The notes beneath the pieces were generated by a model. It ran no database searches. It saw only the letters and a program-made list of their open reading frames with translations, and was not told where the DNA came from. The position numbers were made by a program, and so were the translations under genes. From Macropodus opercularis (lineage: Eukaryota > Chordata > Actinopteri > Anabantiformes > Osphronemidae), in contig CM061092.1 in assembly GCA_030770545.1 (NCBI GenBank), positions 18,229,501 through 18,293,500 on the forward strand: 64,000 nt of DNA. The letters are read 5' to 3'. Every line of letters begins with the position of its first letter. Positions within the stretch are counted from its first letter, which is position 1. Positions 1 to 10,535 of this stretch are shown here, piece after piece.

Positions 1-525
1 GAACTGACATTTTCCTACCAACAGTGTTGCAGTGGCCAAGCCTGGTCCTTGAGGTCAATGCACACACATGCACACATATACTTATAAACAATTTATTTCT
101 TACTCAGTCCCTCCCTCTGTGACAGCATTTATTTGAGAAGCATAGACATCATTGACCTAAGTGTTGTTTCAGTTGGCAGTGGCGGCTTCCTCTGTGGAAA
201 TAAAGCAACCTGAGTTTTCCCTGTAATGCGATGATGATTCTGTCTCACTTCGCTCACTTCACATTTGCCGCTGCAAATGTCTCCACGTGACAAAACGTTT
301 TTCACACTGTATGTAAACAGGTCAAATTTTTTATTATATGATTACACAAATAATATTGGTTTAGCTGAATAACTAATGACACACATTAGAAGCCCGTCCC
401 TATTATTTTTTCTTCTATGTTTTTTTTTTATTGGTAATAAATGTGGGTTGCATCCCGTAATGCTCCCCTTTTTCACAATGGCATGTTTTATATTTATTTG
501 TATATATTTTATATTTATTTGTACA

Positions 526-567
<42 letters not shown>

Positions 568-850
568 TTATAAGTATCTTTATTTACATTATCCTTTTCA
601 TTACTGTTTTGTGTGAATGTTGATGTATTTGACCTTTCAACATTATATTTTTGTTCGTATACCATTGCAGTTTATTGCTGCTTAAGAAGTTTATGGAAGC
701 AAGCTACCCTCAAATTTACTGTTATCTGTGTTTGATGCATGTAGGAATTGGTGAGGACGGCTGTTTACCCGTGTGTGGTTTGTGCTCTTTTCGTTACATC
801 AGTATCAGAATGAACAAACGTAATTCCAACAACCGTCTCTGTTACTTAGT
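1..850. other. No gene recognised; AT-rich flank
   Basis: I see no coding exon, RNA gene or transposon protein here. Short open frames across 340-665 arise from an AT microsatellite and T-rich sequence and have no family features. The stretch is ordinary AT-rich non-coding DNA. Confidence 0.5.
529..562. repeat. (AT)n microsatellite
   Basis: An uninterrupted run of AT dinucleotides of about 34 bp sits in a wider T/A-rich tract (480-590). It is a simple sequence repeat with no evident function. Confidence 0.95.
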
Positions 851-914
851 TGAGTGTTACTATCGAGCCACACAACGCAGAAGTCCACCGGTTACATGTA
901 CACCTTATATACAA

Positions 915-1115
915 CACTGCCAGTTGTCACCTCCAGAAGTTCTCCAATGACTTGCCCATTGTTGGCTGTGTGTCTGAGGGGAACGAGCTGGATACTGGTC
1001 AGTCATCAGGGACTTTGTGGACTTAGAGCAGCCATGTGATGGTGATTGACTTCTGGAGGAAACCACCACATCACACATGGTGATCATCCAGGGCTCAGAC
1101 ATTGAGATAGTGAAC
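915..1115 (+). mobile_element. Non-LTR retrotransposon reverse-transcriptase fragment
   Basis: Pieces of translated sequence in shifting plus-strand frames resemble the region around and after the RT active site of fish L2/Rex1-like LINEs. CHLQKFSNDLPIVGCVSEG at about 921-977 corresponds to the FSDD-type active-site block. YWSVIRDFVDLEQ (about 993-1031) and VIIQGSDIEIV (about 1081-1113) follow. The active-site aspartate pair is degraded (FSND) and the frame shifts at least twice, so this is a dead fragment. The exact family is uncertain. No 3' tail is visible because Tc1-like sequence follows. Confidence 0.55.
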
Positions 1116-1148
1116 AGTTTTTAGCCTTCAGAAAAAAAAAACTTGTAG

Positions 1149-1552
1149 CAGCCTATGATTCTGGTAAGAGATTTAAAAAGATCTGGAAGGATTTTGAAAT
1201 CAGTTGTTCCATTGTCTGGAGTAGACGTAGAGGGCTTTCAAAACAAATGTCAACATGCAGGTCTGGTCGACCCAGCAAGTTCACCCCAAGAGCAGACTGC
1301 AAGACGCTAAACGAGATCTCCAAAAACCCTAAAATGTCATCCCGGGACCTACAGCAGGCTCTGGCTACTGTTGATGGGAAAATGCCTCTACAATCAGAAA
1401 GCTTAACCTGCATGGGAGGTGTGCAAGGAGGAAACCTTTGCTCTCTAAAAGAAACATCAAGGTCCGACTAAAGTTTGCCAGATGTTCTTTGGACAGATGA
1501 GTCCAAATTTGAATTATTTAGACATCAGAACAAAGGACACGTTTGGCAAAGG
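1149..1552 (+). mobile_element. Tc1/mariner transposase remnant
   Basis: Translation shows a Tc1-type N-terminal helix-turn-helix segment (YDSGKRFKKIWKDFEIS at about 1153-1203), then the GRPSKFTPRAD linker and NPKMSSRDLQQALATVDGK (1325-1382). Near 1490-1550, WTDESKFELFRHQNKGHVWQ matches the part of the DDE domain around the second catalytic Asp. The catalytic core before and after is missing or frameshifted, and no terminal inverted repeats are visible. The right edge abuts an MTMR9-derived block at about 1550. It is a dead, partial copy. Confidence 0.75.
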
Positions 1553-1866
1553 AACACTCCTTCCCATAGCAGCAGACTCTGAGGAGCCACAGAAGGCCAG
1601 ATCACCAGGCTATTAAATTCATAAAGTGGGTTGGTCAGGCGCCCCAGCTCCTGTGGACGATTCACCCATGACCAAAGAGACACTGTCATCTCAGGCAGTG
1701 ACAGTTTGGCTCTTTCAGCTGCACTGTTTCCCAGGAAAGTACCAAACTGAGAAGCATAGGCGTGTTCGAAAAGCAGCACCAGGAAGCTCTCACTGAATTC
1801 AAAGCAACAGGGAAACTGGCGAAGTATCTGCCAAACACAATCCAAGAAGAGCAGGACAGCCTCTAA
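1549..1866 (-). pseudogene. MTMR9: MTMR9 retrocopy, 3' half (C-terminal coding part)
   Basis: The minus strand reads through about 105 codons that align closely with the C-terminal part of myotubularin-related protein 9, a catalytically dead phosphatase-family scaffold that partners MTMR6/7/8. Recognisable stretches include LLFLDCVWQILRQFPC, FEHAYASQFGTFLGN and NLVIWPSVAPQSLLLWEG, corresponding to about residues 395-500 of the roughly 550-residue vertebrate protein. No intron interrupts the block and it stays in frame. It stops abruptly at about 1549, where Tc1-like sequence begins, so the last about 40 codons and the 3' UTR are absent. The adjoining block 1850-2032 carries an earlier part of the same gene on the other strand. 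Family identity is based on recalled MTMR9 sequence and is strong; retrocopy origin is inference. Confidence 0.85.
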
Positions 1867-2032
1867 CTGCAACCAATGGACGGCGGTGTAAGGAAGACGA
1901 GAAGCTGATTAATGCTACCCTGCGGCCGGGCAAACGTGGATACATCATTGACACGCGCACCATCAGTGTTGCCCAGCAGGCTAAAGCCCGAGGTGGAGGA
2001 TTTGAGTCTGAAGCTAACTACCCCCAACATAC
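1850..2032 (+). pseudogene. MTMR9: MTMR9 retrocopy, 5' half (inverted)
   Basis: The plus strand encodes RAGQPLTATNGRRCKEDEKL, then NATLRPGKRGYIIDTRT and ARGGGFESEANYPQ. This matches the start of the myotubularin phosphatase-like domain of MTMR9, about residues 200-255. It lies in opposite orientation to the MTMR9 C-terminal block on its left, and the two overlap by about 10-16 bp around 1850-1866. The intervening about 140 codons are missing. After YPQ the sequence leaves the gene without a GT splice donor. It cannot make a protein on its own. The arrangement (5' part inverted, 3' part forward, middle deleted) is what LINE twin priming produces. Confidence 0.8.
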
Positions 2033-2269
2033 AGGGTTTCCCTCACAACAAATTCTTTTTTTAAGGCCGCCAAATTAGAATTTAAGTGTTTAGCCGACTC
2101 ATATGATTTTTGTCAGCCAATCTTACCAAAATTCCCAACTGATCCCAGACGCAGAGTTTGTCACTTGAAAAACACAGTTTTTACCTGTGGCCACACGTGA
2201 CGTCGTCTGCGTCCAGGCACCAGCCAGAAGAACGCTGTACTCACTTTGGCTCCTTTTTTATCCTGTTCG

Positions 2270-2725
2270 TGACGCCAAGAATCTCTGTAGTGGTCAGAGA
2301 TGTCCCAACTCAGAAGAATTCAAGCCGAGGCAGCATTAGGTTCAAATAATCAAACATGAATTTATTTTCAGTGGTGAGATGAGAAAAATATGCAAAGACA
2401 GGAAAACAAAGTCACCTCTCTCTCCTGCGGGAGATGCTCACAGACGCGGGGGGAAGGACGGAGCCCAGGCTGGGAGACGCTGGCTGTGTCTCCCAGCCCG
2501 GCACGGCTCCCATCTCCCATCTCCCCCGTCTCATTCTAGGGAGGTGGTTTTTAAACCCTGAACATGCGTCAAAATGTGAAGATTTCATACCAAGAATTGT
2601 TTGTCCAAATTCCTTTGTTCTACAGCTCAGACTGTTTTGTCTAAAAGCCAGATTGTCTTCGGATCCAAGGCCAGCAAGCCTGCACAGCCTAGACAGGACC
2701 TGTTCTACTCTATTCTAAACCCTTT
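2270..2725 (-). mobile_element. Retroviral-type LTR, probably solo
   Basis: Read on the minus strand, the block has the order expected of an LTR: a TTTAAAA TATA-like box (plus about 2550), a GC-rich stretch, an AATAAA signal (plus about 2362), a short R/U5-like segment, then CTTGGCGTCACGAACAGG at about 2264-2281, which resembles a primer-binding-site region. No gag or pol follows. The outer ends were not resolved and no target duplication was identified, so the coordinates are approximate. It could instead be another LTR class. Confidence 0.4.
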
Positions 2726-2789
2726 AGCCTGAACTAAATGTATATGTGCTCATGGACTTTTTCTACTACAAGAGCTTAACCCAAAAACT

Positions 2790-3117
2790 ACAAAACAGAA
2801 GACGCAACCCACAAAGAACTTAAGGTGATTTCATGAAAGAGAACAACATAGATAGAACACAAATGAATAACAATGAATGTGAATAACAAAAATACTATTA
2901 GGGCAGGAAACAAACAAGAACTGAAAATTGCTGCATGGCAGGAAAAAACGCGTTGACTAGGAAATCGAAATAGCAAAACAAAAACAGAGGAATGAGAAAC
3001 TGAGACAATGGCAAACCTCCAAAATCCACAAGACCACAAACACAAACGAGCCGACAAAAGCCATAAAGGACACAAGAACACAGCGCCCTCCAGGGGTTGG
3101 AGGGCCGAACTGTCACA
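2790..3117 (-). mobile_element. Solo LTR, TGTKACAG...GGAGGGCGCTGTG family
   Basis: The minus strand begins TGTGACAG at 3117 and soon reads CCAACCCCTGGAGGGCGCTG. This is nearly the same start as the LTR at 22496 (plus strand) and is similar to that at 37686. The sequence after it is T-rich and U3/R-like, with no coding content. The far end (about 2790) is approximate. Sharing of the 5' terminal block among copies is seen directly; calling it a solo LTR is inference. Confidence 0.55.
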
Positions 3118-3287
3118 CTTTTACACTATACAACCTCAACTGTGCAGATTATTTTGTATAGTTTATATTTATTTTTCTAGGCACACACACGGAAGGTCCA
3201 ATGACAATGAATAAGGTACATCCCAACCTCAAAATGCTGTAATAGTTTGTGTGATCCCCTTGCTGAGGAAATGCTATAGCAATTTTT

Positions 3288-3705
3288 AAATCCAGTTCAA
3301 TTAATTTTATTAATATATACAGTATAGAAGGCTCAAGGCACTTTACTGAGCAAGGTTTAAGACCTTACAGAAAACAATATAGGAGACCCAACTAATCCTA
3401 CTTCTGCAAGCTTTTTTTTATTAAATTGAAATTAAAATCTTAATAGCAACAGTGGAGACAAAAAATCTGGTCAATCATGGTCATCTGCCTTGACCGGTAG
3501 GGGTGAGGGGACAGAGAGGAGACAAAGGAGAAACAACAACAGGCAGAATGGACACTGGAGACACACGGCTGAGTCTGATGAGCCCTGTAGAAAAGGATAG
3601 CGACAGAGAGAAGCATTAATACGAGGGAAATTAGACATGAAGTGAATGACATGCAGAACAATGGTGGGAAAACTGTGTGTATGAAGGGCGAACTGTAGGT
3701 CAAGC
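3288..3705 (-). mobile_element. L2-family LINE 3' end (5'-truncated)
   Basis: This matches the 3' UTR of the full-length L2 at 14660-19507: AAGGTTTAAGACCTTAC, the block with AGCAACAGTGGAG, GCCTTGACCGG, and the ACTGGAGACACACGGCTGAG segment occur in the same order as at 14730-15070. The copy is diverged by many substitutions and small gaps. It is a typical 5'-truncated dead LINE insertion. Confidence 0.8.
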
Positions 3706-5298
3706 ACCTTAAGTTACCATGTGGGGCTTTGGGATTTAAATACCCTCAGTGCATCCTGGTGAAATCTCTGCCTCACCCACCTACCAGTCACCCTCATGAT
3801 GCAAAAGAGGGCAGCTTGTTTATCTCCGCGGTCCAGTTGTGATGCTGAGAGGTTGATAGATCCGTTTGGCACTTTTGGTGATGGACAGGTGTCAGCATGA
3901 ACGCTCTGATTAGTCTGTAGCCGTGTAGCCTCATATGCAGTAATCTGTGATATGCTGTGTGTCCTGACAGCTCTCAGTCATAGCCACAAACTAATCGTTC
4001 AGCAATTTACAATACCATAGCTCTTCTGTGGGACTGGAATAAATGGACTATCCTGTTATCCATACACATCTTGGGTGGCCATAGACTCTTGTCCCTGTTT
4101 AGGGAGACTAATTATTAAAACTAAAAGTAAGTAAGCATGTTTGAAACTTTCATGTTTCCTGAATGATTGTTTCATTTCAAAGCTACATGATAAAAGAGAA
4201 CAAGCTCATTGTATTGTCAAGCTCACGTTATAGTAGATTGTCCTTGGTAGGACCACAGCACATTTATACAGCACACATCGTGTAGGAGTATCATCAATAC
4301 TGTCAACATCTCTCTTCTCCTTACAGGACACCTAAAGTGATATCCAGGGATTGCGTCCATCATTCCAGTCAACATTACAGAGTATCTCTGTCAGCCCTGA
4401 CACACAGGTTGCCTGGAAAAGGAAGGTGAAGCAGATGAAGGGGAAGATGTTAATGATGGATGAAAAGCAAACCGACAGAGAAAAAGAGAAAGTCCCCAGA
4501 GAGGAAAGTAAAGAAACCTGAAAAAGCATTCAGGGAAGTATGACAAGCGATGTGAGGAGACTCCTCATATGAGCATCAGGGACAGATAAATGACGGAGCT
4601 GATTTAAAGAGAATAAGAGTCTGTACTCTGGCGTGGACACAGGGTGTGGGGTCAACAGTGACTGGCTATGGTTACATAATATAATAAGTGGCTCATTTGA
4701 CCCCAAGAAAAGTATGAATACATCAAAAAACTGAGCAGAACAGTTGTTGAACATAGACTCAGCTTATATGCTGCTTATCATTTCACTGAATACTTCACCT
4801 CTGATGACTGTTATTTGACATAATTTACAGTCAATTTAGCGTTTCTGCAGGCATCACTTACACATTTTGGAGCAATTATAAACTTGCTGCAGCTTATTTG
4901 TTCTACATGAGCTTGAGCACTTTTGGGGTTTGGCTCACATACACAGCTGTGTTTTTAAATTTTGCTGCCATACTTGAATGTCAAAAGTCACATTTGATAA
5001 AATTTATAGACAGAATATTCAGTTGCGTCTTTTAAACCATTTTTAAACCAGACACACTTTCTTCGGTTTCATGTGGCCAAAACTGATCCGAGCTCTTATC
5101 AATGCGCAAAAGCACTTGGTCATTCAAACACAGCTGTGTGACTTAAAATGTGCACAGGGCGGCTTCAGTAGTCTGCCTCAAAACAGAAGGCGCACGCGAT
5201 GCAACGGTTTCCGAAAAGTTGATATAGATTCTGGAGCTGTCAGTCAGAAGGGGCATCCGCAGTTTGTCTCTGATGCTTTTGAGCAAAGCAAACCTAAA

Positions 5299-5300
<2 letters not shown>
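3706..5300. other. No gene recognised
   Basis: I see unique-looking AT-rich sequence with scattered short open frames that lack any recognisable domain, splice pattern or codon bias. No transposon ends were identified. Confidence 0.45.

Positions 5301-5359
<59 letters not shown>
5301..5359. repeat. (AT)n microsatellite
   Basis: About 59 bp of perfect AT dinucleotide repeat followed by a T tract. It is a simple sequence repeat. Confidence 0.97.
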
Positions 5360-5364
<5 letters not shown>

Positions 5365-7574
5365 TTTTTCTTTTCATTTTCAGCCACCTTTTTGTGTGCA
5401 GTCTTTTAGTTCCAAAGGCTAGGGGAGACAGAGGTCTCAGGGGAGGCTAAGGAAAGGCATACATGTATGCTAGGAAGACAAAGACCATCAAAGGGAAAAG
5501 GAAAGAAGACAGAGAAAGAGACAAAACATGACAGAGGCAGAGGAGTCATCGTGAAGTGTCTCAGAGCTGTCAATCATGAGAGAAACCCAGATGGCTTGGC
5601 TCTGAAGCGACCTGCAGTGTGAGAAGTGGAATGGAAATGAGGAGTTACTGCTTCCCGCAGTGAACAAAATGCACTCTGATTCTTTCAAACGAAGTTATCG
5701 GATCGAAATAGACCTGCAACAGATGTGAGGTCAGATGAAACATAGGTAATGATAAGAGAAAAGCTAGTGTGGAACGTGAAAGATGAGGTCACTGGGAGCG
5801 CAGGAGAAAAAACTACTTTAGATTAAGTTGGCTGTAAGTAGGTGCAATGTTTTAGTAGAGTTCTACTCATTCCATATTTGGAAACTTTGATGTCTGCGAT
5901 GGAACAAATCACAAGCATAAAGTACCAAGACACTGAGTTATGAAATCTGATGAAGTTATACGAAGAAGCAGCAGGAAGGCTGCTAAAGGAGTCTTTGGCA
6001 ACATTACCAACACGGGGAAAAGCTTTGGGAGCAAACTGTGAATTTTCTCCTTCTTCAATACAGACTGTGCTGTATATTGTCATGGCTCTATATGTTTAGA
6101 TATCATTGACAATTTACAGGACATACATGTACAGTATATGGTGTGTTTTAATGCTGGGCTAGTAATTACAATTGTATCATTTTGGCCTATAAAAATCTGT
6201 ATGTTTAACAGTTTTAGAATAACTAATGTTTTCTCCAAATATTTACATTTCTTGACTAAATTCATTTAACTGTATCAAACTTCGCGTTAACTCAGTTCAC
6301 AGTTTATTTAATGTGTCGCTGCTGTGTGATCTCTCACTGCTGTTAATCACACATGGTAGAGAAGCTCCACACTGTATCAACGACTGTGCCTAAAGCTGAA
6401 AAATGTAACCATGTGGCAGCTGGAATATACGAGGCTCCAGTGCCCTAAGTTCATCAGTTCAGGTAATGGATGGAGGCAGCACCAGGTATTCGTTTAGCAT
6501 TTATCTTTTAGTAATTACAATCATATCATTAAAAAATTAAACTGCAAAAAACCCACATAGTGACCACCAGGGCTCCGTGTATCATACAGCAGCACAAAGC
6601 AGCGGATTCTGATAAATATTCCCTCATATTCCCAGTTTTGCACATGTACAGAAGTGAACTGCATTTTTTTCTTCTATTTAAAGAACATTAAGACACTTGT
6701 TAAATGCAGATGGCTCCTATTAAAGTAGAATCTCTTGGTTATGATCATTAATGTTTTTGTTTAGTTTTTTCCTGCAGTGCTTTAAATTGTTTTGCCACTT
6801 AAGCAGTGTACACAGTCTCTATTGATGTTCTTTTGTGTGAAAAGAAAGTAAATGGCAAATGTTACATCCTGACCTTTCTACTGTTTATGGGCCAATGTAC
6901 TCTATCAATAAGACAAAGAGAACAGTAGGCAGTAATTATTGGTTTATTGGATGTAGTATACACAAGTCATTTAGCTTCTCCATATTAACTAATGACTAAG
7001 ATTTGAGGCGGTATAAAACACTTGTCACGTCAACGTGACTGTCTTATACTCTTATACCGATTTTGGAACATAGATTAATCAATTGGTTTGCATCTAATTA
7101 GTGTTGCATTAACATGCTGAGGACCAATTAATGAAAAATGTTTGGGCGTCATTGATTTCAAACAAATGCAAGCAGTGCCACAGCAATGACTTATCTGTAG
7201 CATTTAAAACCATGACCTCATTAGAGGAAACTGAGTTGGCTTTGGAGACACCGCAGTGTATGTGCTGAGTCTAACTAAAAAAGAGATTTAAAATGATTTA
7301 TTCTTCAAATCAACCTTTCTTTAAACACAAAATACAGTAACTACAATAGAAAATGGAAAAATGTTATGATCTATGGCTCATAAGCCAAGAACTTGCCTTT
7401 AAAGCCTTTAAATTGATAAATGTTAACAAGCACAACATGGCATTGGAAGACAGTGGTCACGTTAACTGATGGTTCTCTGTACATGTGCATTATGCTCATT
7501 TTCATATATACCCTCTTAGGACACATGCGTGTACATGACATTTTGGGTTTTATTTCCACAGTAGTTAATTCTAC
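5360..7574. other. No gene recognised
   Basis: AT-rich non-coding sequence. Open frames on either strand are short and featureless. I see no tRNA, repeat array or transposon protein. Confidence 0.45.
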
Positions 7575-7613
7575 TTAACTGAGACCTCTTGGCCACGTAT
7601 ATGGACATTTACA

Positions 7614-7627
7614 CTGCCCTCTAGTGG
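7614..7627 (-). promoter_or_regulatory. CTCF-like core motif within piggyBac 5' region
   Basis: The minus strand reads CCACTAGAGGGCAG, which fits every position of the degenerate vertebrate CTCF core CCASYAGRKGGCRS. It lies just inside the left end of the piggyBac element, upstream of its transposase start. Binding is not shown; a 14-base match can arise by chance. Confidence 0.4.
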
Positions 7628-7668
7628 TACCGGCAGCATACAACACTCTACAGGTAAAATTCAAAATG

Positions 7669-8330
7669 GCGCCACTCCAAACCCAAACATCGACAAGGTA
7701 AGAAATCCTAAATCATATTTCATGGCTAATTTTTGTTGAGATATGCATAAAAGGGTTGTATTTATGTCATGACATGCAAAATTTGCGAAAATAGGTAAAA
7801 GTGTTGATAGAATATGCTGCTAAACATGTAGACGTATGTGTACAGAGGGCTAATATGTTAGCAAAAATCTGCAGATGTAAATCAGTTCATAAAGCTATAC
7901 ATTGTGCCAGTGAAATAAAGAAACAGTTAACTAAATACATATATACATACATTTACATTTTTTACGATTTTATTTTCAGGACGTTATTCTTTGCAAAAAG
8001 TACTCAATCTAATTGATGGAGACAAGTCAAATTTGGAACATTTGTCCGACAATGATGATGCCACCCTGGATGCGGATTATCAACCCCCAACCATGAGAGG
8101 ACCCCATTACACAACCCACTGAGCATAGAAGGGGGCATAAACGTCCCCAGGGTAAAAATAATAGTTACCCAAGACCCAGTTATTATTATTTATTATATTT
8201 GTATATTATTTTTTATTCAATGTCTCCCACTGAAGCCAAACCCTGTTGACATAAAGAACTTTCTTTCTGCCACAGGAGATGGCATTGTGCTGGACTTTGA
8301 TCTGTATCAAAATAGAGAGCAAGGCCAGAA
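7669..8330 (+). pseudogene. piggyBac transposase, N-terminal remnants
   Basis: An ATG at 7669 opens MAPLQTQTSTR and runs into AAG/GTAAGA, a possible splice donor. The next conserved piece (about 7981-8080) reads YSLQKVLNLIDGDKSNLEHL followed by SDNDDATLDADYQPP, the acidic N-terminal region typical of piggyBac transposases. After TTTCTGCCACAG (a possible acceptor) GDGIVLDFDLYQ at about 8277-8312 matches the conserved DGL..DFxxYQG block of the catalytic core. Stops and frame changes separate the parts, and the catalytic aspartates in the region between are not present. It is non-functional. Confidence 0.65.
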
Positions 8331-8334
8331 GAAC

Positions 8335-9060
8335 AGAAGCAGGCCCCCCCTCCACCGGGGGGGGGGGGCTTCTGTTCTTCCCGGGGTGGGCTGGCGCTGG
8401 CTCATCGGTGGCCGGACCTGGCTCCTGGTGCTGTCCCTGTGGCTGCTGCGGCCCTGTCTGGGGGGGGTGGGTGGACGCCCCGGTTCAAGGCATCTGCCCT
8501 TCCGGGCCTGAGAGGTATGTGGCGCACTGGTTACTGGGCCCTTTCTTGCTGCTTGTTGGAGCATTGGGACGGTAGGGACACACTCATCACCTTCCCCCAT
8601 CACCCTGGTTTCTGCTAGTGGCACTGTGCACCAATGCTTGTATCACCACAAGCGGTGAATGATGTTGTTTCACTGTTTCGGGGTAATGGAACAAACTATA
8701 TGAGCAACAAAGTGCATATGTGTTATGTTATGATATACCTTCCTCTTATGTATTTATTTACTTATTTTAATTGGTTTTTGTGTTTTTTTTTTTTTTTTTT
8801 TTCCTACAAATGAAGTTATCATGGTGTTGGTAATGCTGCACTTGTACTTATAGTCGTTATGTGGTTATTGTTGTTATTGCTGCTGTGGTTACTGTAGATG
8901 TCATTATCATCATACCTACCAGGACTGTTAACAATCAATTTCATCACTATAACTTATTTACGTAATGTCAGCTATACCCTGTTGGTTGTACTATGTATCT
9001 TGTTGTCTGTGCTTCCTCTTCTCCCCCCCCCCCCCCCCCCTTTCTTCCTGTCCAATCCAG
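8335..9060. repeat. GC-rich, homopolymer-bearing block inside piggyBac
   Basis: This replaces the middle of the transposase gene. It holds a G run at 8357-8368, a strongly GC-rich part to about 8520, a T run at 8783-8802 and a C run at 9021-9038. Open frames across the GC-rich part have no recognisable domain. It may be a nested, unidentified repeat; no inverted ends or target duplication were found. The homopolymers may also mark sequencing-sensitive sites. Confidence 0.4.
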
Positions 9061-9184
9061 AGACTCTCATTTTGTCTTGATAGACCAATTAAAACAAAGA
9101 TCTTCAAAGAGGGCTTCATAGTTTATGTATCCCTTTTGAAAAAGCAAAACTGCCCACCACAATACAGCATCCAGCACATACATG

Positions 9185-9732
9185 ATGGATGCTAAACTGC
9201 TGGACAGGACAAAAAAAAAAAGAGAGGTTTCCACTGAAGATGGAAGATTGTACGATAAACCAGTACTGATGATGTTGACTTGGCTGATAGAATGATTAGT
9301 TACTATCGCATGAGCGCCTGTACTAAGAAATGGACAGTGCGTATGCTAATGCACTTCACTGATCTGGCTTTAGCCAACAGCTGGCTACTCTACCGCAAAG
9401 ACCTTACAATATGTGGTACACCAAAGAACAGCATCATGCAGTTCCTTGAGTTCCGTATGGAGGTGGCTGGGACCCTCTTGGCTCAGCATCACAGTCAAGA
9501 AGACGATGCAGACCTTTCAGAGCTGTCAGAGGAAGAAGACGACTCAAAACAAGTAAAAAACTGCTCAATGACGGCAGTGCCCCATGTGTCAGTCCGCAGG
9601 AGAGCGAATGCACATCTCCCAGAGATGATCGGCCTGAAGAACGCAGCAGGCTGCACTGGGAGAAGACGAATGCGTTGTGTGTTCTGGTGCTTACAAGCTG
9701 ATCGCAACTGTTACACAGCCTTTCACAAATAG
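9185..9732 (+). pseudogene. piggyBac transposase, C-terminal remnant
   Basis: The frame starting at 9280 reads ADRMISYYRMSACTKKWTVR then MHFTDLALANSWLLYRKD, the conserved GVDxADRMISYYRMSARTKKW block near the end of the piggyBac catalytic domain. The upstream DDVDLAD piece is in another frame, so a frameshift lies near 9270. The C-terminal Cys/His-rich domain is represented by GCTGRRRMRCVFWCLQADRN, with part of its usual CxxC pattern deleted. The stop is at about 9730. The fragment is about one quarter of a typical 550-600-residue transposase. Confidence 0.8.
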
Positions 9733-10017
9733 GTGTGTACATGTTCCTATAGAAAAGGGCATTGCCAGTTTTTCATGCAAAATGCTTTGAATGTTTAAAT
9801 GTTTCATATTTTGTTGTCTGGAAATAAAGAGTTTCGCAATGAATTTCACAAAGGTGACTTTATTTTTTGGGTGGAAATTCAGACCGAGTGTCCACATATG
9901 TGGACATCCTTTTTCTCTAAAACTACATCATTCCAAAAGATGATGCTTAGTTTTCATACTAGCCCAAATAGCAAAGAGAAATAAAAAATGCATACGAAAT
10001 TAGAGCTTGGGTCTTAA

Positions 10018-10317
10018 GAGGATACCTATATGTTGCATTAAAACAATTCTTTAGATGGTACCGAATATAAAATAAAATTCCTCTCAAATAGGTTTTACAA
10101 GCAAATCACAGAGATAAACATGTAATAAAACTAACTAGGAAGTGAATGATCAAGTGGGCATGGCCAAGGTGAGTAACCGAAGAATGTCAAAATAAAACCA
10201 CACTGTAACAGGTAGTGTAAATAAAAGATGTTGAAGATTTTTTAACTGTTATATTTTTCAAGGTAGCCATCGTTTGTTCTGAAATGCTTTTCCAACAAAC
10301 TTGAAGATTGTTGTTTG
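10018..10317. other. No gene recognised
   Basis: A short AT-rich interval between the piggyBac right end and an L2 tail. Nothing further is recognisable. Confidence 0.45.
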
Positions 10318-10535
10318 CCCACATTGAGCCTGGCTCTGCTGAAGGTTTCTTCCTCTATAGAGGGAGTTGTTCCTCTGTTGCTATTAAAATGTATTTAAAG
10401 TAAAGAAACAACATTACTACTATTCAAGATACATTTTTGAGTATATATTTAGATTACAATAAGATCTTAAACCTTATTTGTGCCTTGAGATAACTGTTGT
10501 TGTGAACTGAAATAAAACTGAATTGAAACTGCAGA
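10318..10535 (+). mobile_element. L2-family LINE 3' tail
   Basis: In plus orientation the block reads GAAGGTTTCTTCCTC, then a degraded stretch, then GATCTTAAACCTTATTTG, CCTTGAGATAACTG and a tail with AAATAAAACTGAATTGAA. This is the reverse complement of the 3' end of the L2 at 14660-19507. It is 5'-truncated and diverged. Confidence 0.75.

Larger units (their letters stand above)
7575..10017 (+). mobile_element. Decayed piggyBac-like DNA transposon
   Basis: Transposase pieces in order (N-terminal acidic region, DGIVLDFDLYQ block, C-terminal MISYYRMSA block) lie between TTAA tetramers at 7575-7578 and 10014-10017, the duplication expected of piggyBac. The ends read inward TTAACTGAGACCTCTTGG and TTAAGACCCAAG, a weak inverted match. 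Both subterminal regions carry a TATATGGACAT / ATATGTGGACAT motif (7599 and 9897). Family identity from the transposase is secure; the exact ends are less so. The central transposase core is missing and replaced by GC-rich sequence. The element is inactive. Confidence 0.7.

Noticed and set aside
1525..2032. A live myotubularin-family gene
   Set aside because: The two coding pieces lie on opposite strands, the middle of the protein is missing, and both ends break off in unrelated sequence.
8279..8624. GC-rich open frames on both strands as genes
   Set aside because: They arise from biased composition and G/C runs, overlap each other on opposite strands, and show no domain.
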